Positions 42,779-49,219 of a stretch of 64,000 bases of DNA are shown here, piece after piece. The notes under the pieces are model-generated. The model worked only from the letters and a program-made list of their open reading frames with translations, was not told the DNA's origin and searched no databases. This DNA is from Candidatus Peregrinibacteria bacterium CG10_big_fil_rev_8_21_14_0_10_55_24 (GTDB lineage: Bacteria > Patescibacteriota > Gracilibacteria > Peribacterales > Peribacteraceae). Made by a program: the position numbers and the translations under genes. The stretch spans positions 124,001 to 188,000 of the forward strand of contig PFDV01000003.1 in assembly GCA_002772745.1 (NCBI GenBank), read 5' to 3'. Numbering within the stretch: position 1 is the first letter of the stretch; the number at the start of each line of letters is the position of its first letter.

Positions 42779-44668
42779 CTACTTCCCTATTGGCACGATG
42801 TGCTCCTGTCGCTGCTGCAGCCGCCCAAGGAAACGCTCCTCGGAATCGTCTCCCAGTAGTTCCAGTGCGCACGCCACGCTCATCTGAGAGACGAGCTGCG
42901 CCTTTCGAAGAGATGTGATTGTAGCGGCTTCGTGAGGGTTGTGGCTCAGGCCGTTATCTGCGGCAATGGTCATACTCACCTGTGTTCCCTCCGCAGGACT
43001 CTCCTTCGCTTTCGCCAGGGTATTGCTGTCGTGCCCGGGGAGAACCGAGGCCTTGATCACCGAGTACCCAAGACAAGCGGCGATTGCCGCCTTCCGTTCT
43101 GCAATCATCGCACTCACGGTTCCTGATGCAGTGCGCGAACGCTCGGTGCGGAACGCTGCGAATTCTTCACCTGCGAACCATCGGTCGAATACATGCTTCT
43201 GCACTTGTTGTGCGAAGCATTCTCTCAGACGCGTAAGATGCTCTGTATCCGTGAATCGAAAATCGAGCTTCATCGAAAAGCCATGTTCTGGGCTTAAGAC
43301 AAAATCCGTTCCGGTGCACGTGACGTCGTAGATTACGCGGTGGCCATCGGCAGCGTGCACATCGGTTTTTCGTGGTGCTCCTTCCATGCGGGCGGGGATG
43401 GAGAGCAGACCGATGGTGTGTTCCTTGGGAAGAGACCTATATGTTCCGGCAGGTGCCGGCGACAGAGTCCAGCGCATATCCAAATTGCGCGTGTCACGCA
43501 GCGTCGTTTGACATACTGCAAGTGCATCGCGTGCGAAACCATCGGCATCCGCCGATCGTATGAGGAGTCGGATGCGCTGCCTCCGTGGCACTTTCGTGTA
43601 CCCGGTTAGTGCATCGGGCTCCACGCTCAACACATGCACACCCCTGTTTCGGTCCCCCTTACCAAAGAGCACCTTACTGAGGATGTACGTTCCAACCAGA
43701 GCATCGTTGCGAAACCACGGTCCGCCCTCCGTCATCGTTTCGTCCCTATTGTGAATCGTGCCTGCGGTGTGTGCTTCTTCGCCGATGACTTCCACGTCAA
43801 TGATGGAGTACTGTCCTTCAGCGATTTCATGATTCCGGGCGTTAACGGTTTCAGGGGACATGACCAAGTCTTCCCTGATAGAGCCTCCGATACCGCCTGA
43901 TGCAATATGGACGTCGTTACCCGTTGTCTGCAGCAACTTTGCCTGTGCGATATGTCCTTCTTCCGCTGTGACGATGTTGCGTACTCCGCTCGTCAACGTG
44001 ATTTGGAGCATTCCCGTGCCATCATCTCGAATGATGGGGTTCTGCGCTTCGTCGAGGACGTCGTTCCACGTCCTGCCCGGTTGCGTGTAGCGACTCCAGT
44101 GATGTTGGAGCGTGCTCTCGTCACCATTCTTTCCGTACTGCATGGCGTTGAGTTTTGCTGGTGTCAGTTCTCCTGTGGCCACCGCACTGCCGACACATGC
44201 ACGACCGGTCATACTGGATTCCTCCGCGCGCCATACGGCCATAGTCAGGCTATGCCTCGTTTGCGCGCCAGTCTCTCTGCGGAACTGTGCGAGCTTAAGG
44301 AGCATGTCACGCGCGATGTTCACGCCCCATACGCCGTCGAGCGGCCCTCCGTCGGGTACGGAATCAATGTGTGAATGGTAGAGAACGGTGCTCTGCGCAT
44401 CCTGCCCGAAGTACGTAACGAAGAGATTCCCGACTGCATCGGTGTCGATGGCAAAATCCATACCCTCTCTCAGTCCCATGGTGGTGAGCTGTTCTCGCAT
44501 GTCTTGTTCGATGAATGCGAACGCGGCGTCTTCGGCTTCCGAGAACGCGAGGCAACTACGTCCTTTTGGAGGATGTGCCTCTGGCTGTGCCGGTCCGTTC
44601 ACATTGAATAGCGGATTCTCTACAAGAGGATCGACAATGCCGCCGTACGGTTTTGGAGATGCGTCCAT
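42779..44668 (-). CDS. M20-family amidohydrolase, N-carbamoylase-like, enlarged
   Basis: 629 residues. Metal-binding and signature segments match the Zn hydantoinase/carbamoylase branch: LYHSHIDSVPDGGPLDGVWG, WRAEESSMTGRACVGS, EVIGEEAHTAGTIHNRDET, GHDSNTLAKAKESPAEGTQ and GLSHNPHEAATI. Typical members have about 410 residues, so over 200 are extra, mainly in the dimerisation region and N-terminus. Substrates in the family are N-carbamoyl amino acids, ureidoglycolate or allantoate. A leaderless promoter (TTGACA-16-TATTTT) precedes it. Confidence 0.8.
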   Translation of the reverse strand: MDASPKPYGGIVDPLVENPLFNVNGPAQPEAHPPKGRSCLAFSEAEDAAFAFIEQDMREQLTTMGLREGMDFAIDTDAVGNLFVTYFGQDAQSTVLYHSHIDSVPDGGPLDGVWGVNIARDMLLKLAQFRRETGAQTRHSLTMAVWRAEESSMTGRACVGSAVATGELTPAKLNAMQYGKNGDESTLQHHWSRYTQPGRTWNDVLDEAQNPIIRDDGTGMLQITLTSGVRNIVTAEEGHIAQAKLLQTTGNDVHIASGGIGGSIREDLVMSPETVNARNHEIAEGQYSIIDVEVIGEEAHTAGTIHNRDETMTEGGPWFRNDALVGTYILSKVLFGKGDRNRGVHVLSVEPDALTGYTKVPRRQRIRLLIRSADADGFARDALAVCQTTLRDTRNLDMRWTLSPAPAGTYRSLPKEHTIGLLSIPARMEGAPRKTDVHAADGHRVIYDVTCTGTDFVLSPEHGFSMKLDFRFTDTEHLTRLRECFAQQVQKHVFDRWFAGEEFAAFRTERSRTASGTVSAMIAERKAAIAACLGYSVIKASVLPGHDSNTLAKAKESPAEGTQVSMTIAADNGLSHNPHEAATITSLRKAQLVSQMSVACALELLGDDSEERFLGRLQQRQEHIVPIGK

Positions 44669-44677
44669 ACAAATGGT

Positions 44678-44705
44678 AAAATACCTATAATATTAGATAT
44701 GTCAA
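44678..44705 (-). promoter_or_regulatory. promoter of the M20 hydrolase gene
   Basis: On the minus strand TTGACA (44705-44700), 16-nt spacer, TATTTT (44683-44678), then 9 nt to the ATG at 44668. Confidence 0.55.
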
Positions 44706-44726
44706 CTACAGTGTGTTCACCATTGG

Positions 44727-44834
44727 ATGCTCAATACTGCCACCGAACTTCGTCCCAAAGATGACATTGGATGGCGGGCCGTGCTGAACGCTGTTCGAAC
44801 GTACGGGCAGGAAGTTATTGGTTGCCTAACCTAG
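44727..44834 (+). CDS. possible 35-residue remnant or micro-ORF
   Basis: ATG at 44727 to TAG at 44834; the peptide begins MLNTATELRPKDDIGW and is coding-like (WRAVLNAVRTYGQEV). The stop overlaps the last bases of the SLATT gene. It may be the start of an ancestral gene cut by insertion of the defence cassette, or a chance frame. Confidence 0.25.
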   Translation: MLNTATELRPKDDIGWRAVLNAVRTYGQEVIGCLT

Positions 44835-45238
44835 TCCTGATGCTTCTTCTTACTATGTGTTAGCCAGATCGAATGCTCTCGCGATATAAGCAGTTCACAT
44901 TTTTCAGCTAGCAGCTGGGCATTTCCACTCGTGTAGTCTCCTGCCTTAGAGAGGAATAACTCTTTTTCATGCTTTAACGTTTCGGCTGTGGTCCGGTAGT
45001 TTATCCAGTTCTCCTGTGGTTTCAGAAAACCATCCAGCGCTTCTATTAAGATAATACAGGTCCCGATCAGGCCAACAGTCCAGTGGGGCAGGTGTTCAAA
45101 ATAGCCGAGAAAAATTAACAGTGCGGAACAGAAGATGGTAACTATTCGAAACGCGTACAGCATACATTTATTAAAAGCACTTTTACGTTCGTACCATTTT
45201 ATTTCCGGCTCCAGTCTGTTCTGTAAATACTCACTCAT
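44831..45238 (-). CDS. DUF4231/SLATT-type two-TM protein
   Basis: 135 residues. Two TM helices (about 26-44 and 51-69: AFRIVTIFCSALLIFLGYF and TVGLIGTCIILIEALDGF) follow a helical N-terminus with QNRLEPEIKWYERKSAFNK. The third helix has WINYRTTAETLKHEKELFLSKAG, a hallmark phrase of the DUF4231/SLATT group. SLATT proteins are predicted pore-forming effectors of nucleotide-signalled conflict systems. Its ATG overlaps the TGA of the TIR-like gene (ATGA), so the two are translationally coupled. Confidence 0.8.
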   Translation of the reverse strand: MSEYLQNRLEPEIKWYERKSAFNKCMLYAFRIVTIFCSALLIFLGYFEHLPHWTVGLIGTCIILIEALDGFLKPQENWINYRTTAETLKHEKELFLSKAGDYTSGNAQLLAEKCELLISREHSIWLTHSKKKHQD

Positions 45239-45720
45239 CGTTTGGTGAGGGAAGGGTATCCTAACTGTGTGTAAACACTGTCCTTATAGTGGTAGTTACC
45301 GTCTTCAAACATTTTGTAGTTTTCCAGCGAATACTTCACGATTGCCGGGGAAAAAGGTATAAAAATTGCACCGATACCTTCAAGCCAAGAAGGACATAGT
45401 GCATCGTGTTCTCGTGACCCATTCAGATTTACTCCGATCATGGTGCACCCTTTTTCTATTGCGGCTTCTGCTTCCCATCTGACGTACTTCCGCTTGAATC
45501 GGGTATTTTCTCCGATCAGCTGAATAAATTTCCCAGCCATGTTGATACGTTCTCTGCATTTCCGTTTAACGTAGTCCTCATTTTCTGAATTAACTACGTC
45601 CGGAAGCTGACAGTCTGTGAAGCTAAAATCGATATGCTCGTTGGTTTTCCATGCTTGCATTAAGCGGTAGTACTTAATGTCGGCACTGCTGAATCCGACA
45701 AACGTTCGGGGTAAACCCAT
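45235..45720 (-). CDS. ThsB-like TIR-domain protein (DUF1863/MTH538 family)
   Basis: 161 residues from the ATG at 45720. Single TIR-like flavodoxin fold: RTFVGFSSADIKYYRLMQAW (strand A), FSFTDCQLPDVVNSENEDYV, KRKCRERINMAGKFIQLIGE, then TRFKRKYVRWEAEAAIEKGC with the conserved W-E, and MIGVNLNGSREHDALCPSWL. This family includes ThsB, the Thoeris TIR sensor that makes a cyclic ADP-ribose-type signal. The downstream SLATT protein could be its effector. Base composition is markedly more AT-rich than surrounding genes. Confidence 0.8.
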   Translation of the reverse strand: MGLPRTFVGFSSADIKYYRLMQAWKTNEHIDFSFTDCQLPDVVNSENEDYVKRKCRERINMAGKFIQLIGENTRFKRKYVRWEAEAAIEKGCTMIGVNLNGSREHDALCPSWLEGIGAIFIPFSPAIVKYSLENYKMFEDGNYHYKDSVYTQLGYPSLTKR

Positions 45721-45739
45721 AATTAATTGGGGGAAAGGA

Positions 45740-45973
45740 TTAATGCTTGGTGTCTCGCGGGGGACAGGGATCATTGCTGGGAGGCATCGTGTCGGAGTCG
45801 CGGAAGAGACAATCACGGCCCTGAATGCGTACTTCGCCGCCTCCGGTGTTCTTGCACGACTCTTTCGCCGCCGCCTCAGCATCGGATTGCTTGTCGAATA
45901 GACGGGCACGAACCGCTCTCTCTCGGAGAGCCGCCCACTGCGGGCCGCGTTTAGTGACGTAGTAGTTGACCAT
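45740..45973 (-). CDS. DUF2188 protein
   Basis: 77 residues from the ATG at 45973. It matches the small DUF2188 fold: YYVTKRGPQWAALRERAVRA, DAEAAAKESCKNTGGGEVRI, then GRDCLFRDSDT, ending in the highly typical NDPCPPRDTKH. Function unknown. It is first in the cassette, 20 nt before the TIR gene, and 94 nt downstream of the CIRCE-containing promoter. Confidence 0.85.
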   Translation of the reverse strand: MVNYYVTKRGPQWAALRERAVRARLFDKQSDAEAAAKESCKNTGGGEVRIQGRDCLFRDSDTMPPSNDPCPPRDTKH

Positions 45974-46061
45974 GAAGAACGATTGGTAGGTGGTTACGGG
46001 GCTGGTCGGTCGGTGCTATTGGTCTGGAGATTTCTCCGCCTCAAGTACGACTCATCCTCGT
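45974..46061 (-). other. 5' leader between CIRCE promoter and DUF2188
   Basis: About 90 nt on the minus strand. A GTG-started frame of 24 codons begins at 46067 near the predicted transcription start (peptide MLNEDESYLRRRNLQTNS..., stop at about 45995), and a GGAGA-AA-TCTCC hairpin occurs within it. Could be an uORF or a gene remnant. Confidence 0.3.
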
Positions 46062-46088
46062 TTAGCACTCCACATTATAGAGTGCTAA
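46062..46088. promoter_or_regulatory. perfect CIRCE operator (HrcA site)
   Basis: TTAGCACTC (46062-46070), nine bases, GAGTGCTAA (46080-46088): identical to the CIRCE consensus bound by the heat-shock repressor HrcA. It covers the -10 region of the minus-strand promoter. Confidence 0.92.
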
Positions 46089-46101
46089 TCTTCGGTGTCA
46101 A
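46074..46101 (-). promoter_or_regulatory. consensus promoter of the DUF2188-TIR-SLATT cassette
   Basis: On the minus strand TTGACA (46101-46096), 16-nt spacer, TATAAT (46079-46074), both perfect. No equivalent promoter is seen for the plus strand. Confidence 0.85.
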
Positions 46102-46300
46102 CTACAGCTTGGGAAAGGCAAAAACATGTAAAGCGAAAACCAGTTATTGCTGGAATGGTTCTGTGTATTGGGAGCGAAAGAGCTCATCAGAAAGAATCGC
46201 AAGTTTCTTTCACGAATCGATGGCGGGGTTGACCCTTCGACTATGCTCAGGGTCAAGATGTCACTCTTGATTTCAAGACACTGTTTGACGCAGAGAATTC
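46102..46300. other. non-coding gap
   Basis: Contains a short copy of GGCGGGGTTGAC (about 46219) repeated from the tRNA-Asp 3' end and a GACCCTTCGACTATGCTCAGGGTC inverted repeat. No gene seen. Confidence 0.4.
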
Positions 46301-46377
46301 TGGCGGGGTTGACGGGACTTGAACCCGCGACCTTCCGCGTGACAGGCGGACGCTCTAACCAATTGAGCTACAACCCC
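46301..46377 (-). tRNA. tRNA-Asp (anticodon GTC)
   Basis: 77 nt with encoded CCA. Acceptor GGGGTTG/CAACCCC, D-arm GCTCAATTGGTTAGAGC, anticodon stem TCCGC/GCGGA with loop CTGTCAC (anticodon GUC), T-arm CGGGTTCAAGTCCCG. Confidence 0.96.
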
Positions 46378-46431
46378 GTGATGTGAATGATACAAGAGTG
46401 GTGACTCCGCTGTGCCCTTTTTATTACGCCG

Positions 46432-46513
46432 CTTCGCGGCTGGGCCAATTGAGCTACCCGCCCGTACCCGCCAGACCTGTCGGGCTGGCCGATCCGGTAC
46501 GGATCGGGCGGGC
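46432..46513. repeat. tRNA-5'-half fragment plus CCCGCCCG inverted repeat
   Basis: On the minus strand GGGCGGGTAGCTCAATTGG looks like the first 20 nt of a tRNA and then diverges. Next to it GCCCGCCCG ... CGGGCGGGC pairs around GATCCGGTACGGATC. The same combination of a tRNA 5' end and CCCGCCCG arms occurs at 17438-17485 beside tRNA-Trp. Confidence 0.5.
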
Positions 46514-46680
46514 AACCCCTTATTAGGCTGCAAAACGGTACCTGAGCCCTGCGAATGGCGCAACGGAAATCAGGGGATAGCTCACAGGCCAAGAAGTGTG
46601 CGGTTTGCTCAAGCGGGAGCGCTGTTCTCCCGCGGAGTTGTTCCGTAGTATTCTCCTCACTTCCTTTCCCCTCCTCCTCT

Positions 46681-47085
46681 ATGCGGATGCCACTCTTCGC
46701 CGGTATCGCACACCGAATGCACGACAATCTCTACCTCCTCTTCCGCATCCTCGTTGGGTTCCTCTTCCTCCAGCATGGAGCGCAGAAGCTTGGCATCCTC
46801 GAAGGCGGTTTTGCCATGGAGGGCTTCATGGGCTTTATTGGGCTCTGTGAACTCGCCGGCGGCATCGCGCTCATCTTGGGCGTCTTCACGCGGCTCGTGG
46901 CGGTCCTGGGCACCATCCTCCTCATCGGCGCCTACACGACGGTGCACATGAAGGGCGGACTTTTGCCCATCGCAAATAAAGGAGAACTTGCGCTGCTCTA
47001 CGTCGCGACGTTCCTGGTCCTCTTCACCTTTGGCGCAGGCAAGGCGAGCCTCGAGCGAGCTCTCTTTAAGAAGGAGCTCTTCTAG
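46681..47085 (+). CDS. DoxX-family membrane protein
   Basis: 134 residues from the ATG at 46681 (46687 possible). Four TM helices with the DoxX phrases LLFRILVGFLFLQHGAQKL, FIGLCELAGGIALILGVFTR and ELALLYVATFLVLFTFGAGK. Family members are linked to redox or thiol stress in other bacteria; role here unknown. The 3' end overlaps the convergent GNAT gene by 4 nt. Confidence 0.85.
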   Translation: MRMPLFAGIAHRMHDNLYLLFRILVGFLFLQHGAQKLGILEGGFAMEGFMGFIGLCELAGGIALILGVFTRLVAVLGTILLIGAYTTVHMKGGLLPIANKGELALLYVATFLVLFTFGAGKASLERALFKKELF

Positions 47086-47609
47086 AGTTTCTTACTCTCC
47101 ACGATGATGCGCATCACGGTGGTGCGCCGCGAACCCGTGGGACGAATCTTGGGATCATCAAAGGTACGCACCTCCTCCATGCCGCATTTCTCCATCATGC
47201 GGCGAGAAGGAATGTTCTCCTCGTGACGCATGGCGTAAATCTCCTGTAGATCTGCTCGGGTAAGCCTTTCTATGGCTGCCTTCAACAGCTCCGTGCCGAT
47301 GCCGCGTCCGGCGTAGCCGGAATGCACGACAGCTTCCGCTGCATAGCCGTGCAGCTCCGCCGCGCGTTCCAGCGGTTGATCATCAGGATAACGGTGACCG
47401 ATTTCGTAGGTGACAACACCGATGATTGCGCCGTAAGTATCGGCGACGACTGCGGAAACTGTGCCGGTGGCAATGGATTCAACATGCGCGCGGACCTCTT
47501 CCTCGGGCAGATGATTCCAGGGGTTAGGCCCCTGTGCCAGGATGAGTGTGGTAATGGCGGAGATATCATCGGGGGTTGCCAGACGAACCTCATATTCTGG
47601 TTGCTGCAT
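47082..47609 (-). CDS. GNAT-family N-acetyltransferase
   Basis: 175 residues from the ATG at 47609 (MQQPEYEVRLATPDDISAIT), 7 nt after CACTAT; an in-frame ATG at 47678 is less likely because it lies before that box. Acetyl-CoA loop: EAVVHSGYAGRGIGTELLKA (R/Q-x-x-G-x-G/A), plus ENIPSRRMMEKCGM. Substrate unknown. A decayed copy of its 5' half lies at 53165-53290. Confidence 0.88.
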   Translation of the reverse strand: MQQPEYEVRLATPDDISAITTLILAQGPNPWNHLPEEEVRAHVESIATGTVSAVVADTYGAIIGVVTYEIGHRYPDDQPLERAAELHGYAAEAVVHSGYAGRGIGTELLKAAIERLTRADLQEIYAMRHEENIPSRRMMEKCGMEEVRTFDDPKIRPTGSRRTTVMRIIVESKKL

Positions 47610-47777
47610 AGGAGGGATAGTGTTCGTCGCGCTTGTCGTATTGTCAACCGGCCTGCTTGGGTAAGCCGCCAATGCCATTTCAAAGTGCTCCTAAGGACCG
47701 TTGCTTGGCGGATCCTTCTCTGCTACACCGTGGGCCACCGCGCGCCACCGCGCGGAGTTTTTTCCAATGTGTTCCCT

Positions 47778-49151
47778 ATGGCACGCCGCATATTCTCTGC
47801 ACAGGAATTCCTCCAGAATCTTGTCGCCGGGCTCACAGTGAGCTTCGTCGCCCTCAGCCTTGGTGCCGCGTTTGGTATCCTCTCGGGCAGGGGAGCGTTC
47901 GCCGGCATGCTCTCCGCCGCAGTCATCGCGCTTGTAACGTCGCTTTTTGGCGGCACCAGAGTGCAATGCTCCGGCCCCACGGGACCGATGACGACGGTGA
48001 CCGCGGTCGTTGTTGCCGCGGCACATGATCACCTTGCAGCCGAACTCGGTGGCATCAGCAGCGATCACTTTCTCAACATCGTGCTCTTCCTCACCGCTGC
48101 GACACTCCTCCTTGCGGCCCTTCTCAGGCTCGGGCGGTTTATCACGCTCGTTCCGAATGTCGTGATTTCCGGTTTCATGGACGGCATTGCCGTAATCATT
48201 TGGTTAGACCAATGCAAGAAACTCTTCGGTTTGGGGGGTAAGGCGGCATTTACGGGACCCGTCGGCACGAATGTGATCGTTGCGATTATCACGGCGGTTC
48301 TCGTGTTTACGCTTCCCTACTTCCTCCGCAAGGTCATGCCGAAGTTCGCAGGCTTGCTTTCAGGAACACTCCTTGCCATTGTCATCATGACGGTTGTGGC
48401 CAGCCTCTTCCGCCTACCCATTGAGCATGTTGAGCTCACGGGAAGCATTAAATCTCTGGGCGACCTTTCGGCGCTCCTGCGCGCGCAATGGCCGACGGAG
48501 TGGTCCGTGCCCGTTCTACTCGCAGCACTCCCCTTCGCGCTCCAGCTGGCTGTGTTGGCGTACCTCGACACACTCCTTACGTCACTCGTCGTCGACAAGA
48601 TGACGCGCGAGCGTACGCAGCAGAATAAGGAGCTCATGGCCCAGGGGCTCTCTGCCGCAGCTGTCGCTGCGCTGGGCGGCATCCCCGGTGCACAGGCAAC
48701 TATCCGCTCCGTGCTCATCATCAAGGAGAAGGCGACACTCAGGCTTGCAGGCGTCATGGTGGGAATCTTCGCCCTTGTGGAGATGGTGCTTTTGCAGGAC
48801 GCAATCAACCTGATCCCGCAGGCGGTGTTCTCGGGTGTACTCTTCAAAGTGGGGTATGATGTCTTCGATTGGCTGCCGCTGCGTTTGTACCTCAAGGAGC
48901 TCATGCGCGACTGGCATCAGGTGGCTCACAAACTCTTCTCCCGTCACGATGACGAGCGCATCTTTGTCACGAATAGGGAAATACTCATGATCGCAGGAAC
49001 GACACTTCTCACCATCTTCTGGGATCTCAACGTTGCCGTAGGGAGCTTTACGCTCCTCTTCTACCTCCTCAACCGCGTCCTCCTACGCGCAAATCCCATA
49101 CGGGATCTCAAGCCCATCCTGGAAACTGAAGGTATGAGCGATGAGCCGTGA
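47778..49151 (+). CDS. SulP-family anion transporter, no STAS domain
   Basis: 457 residues from the ATG at 47778. About 10-12 TM helices; the SulP signature region is RVQCSGPTGPMTTVTAVVVA and the Q-x-N-K-E-L-M-A-Q-G segment NKELMAQGLSAAAVAALGGI (about 288-307). The protein ends about 100 residues after the last conserved region without the usual STAS domain. Likely transports bicarbonate, sulphate or an organic anion. Confidence 0.88.
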   Translation: MARRIFSAQEFLQNLVAGLTVSFVALSLGAAFGILSGRGAFAGMLSAAVIALVTSLFGGTRVQCSGPTGPMTTVTAVVVAAAHDHLAAELGGISSDHFLNIVLFLTAATLLLAALLRLGRFITLVPNVVISGFMDGIAVIIWLDQCKKLFGLGGKAAFTGPVGTNVIVAIITAVLVFTLPYFLRKVMPKFAGLLSGTLLAIVIMTVVASLFRLPIEHVELTGSIKSLGDLSALLRAQWPTEWSVPVLLAALPFALQLAVLAYLDTLLTSLVVDKMTRERTQQNKELMAQGLSAAAVAALGGIPGAQATIRSVLIIKEKATLRLAGVMVGIFALVEMVLLQDAINLIPQAVFSGVLFKVGYDVFDWLPLRLYLKELMRDWHQVAHKLFSRHDDERIFVTNREILMIAGTTLLTIFWDLNVAVGSFTLLFYLLNRVLLRANPIRDLKPILETEGMSDEP

Positions 49152-49219
49152 TAGTGATTGCAATTCGCAGTCATTTGTATGATCGAGAGGTCTCCCCGTA
49201 GCGCATGGGTTATGCCTCT

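Noticed and set aside
44831-45720. Calling the TIR-SLATT pair classical Thoeris
   Set aside because: No ThsA (SIR2-SLOG or TM-macro) gene is present; only the TIR protein is ThsB-like.
46273-46563. Minus-strand frame with VVAQLVRASACHAEGRGFKS
   Set aside because: Spurious translation of tRNA-Asp.
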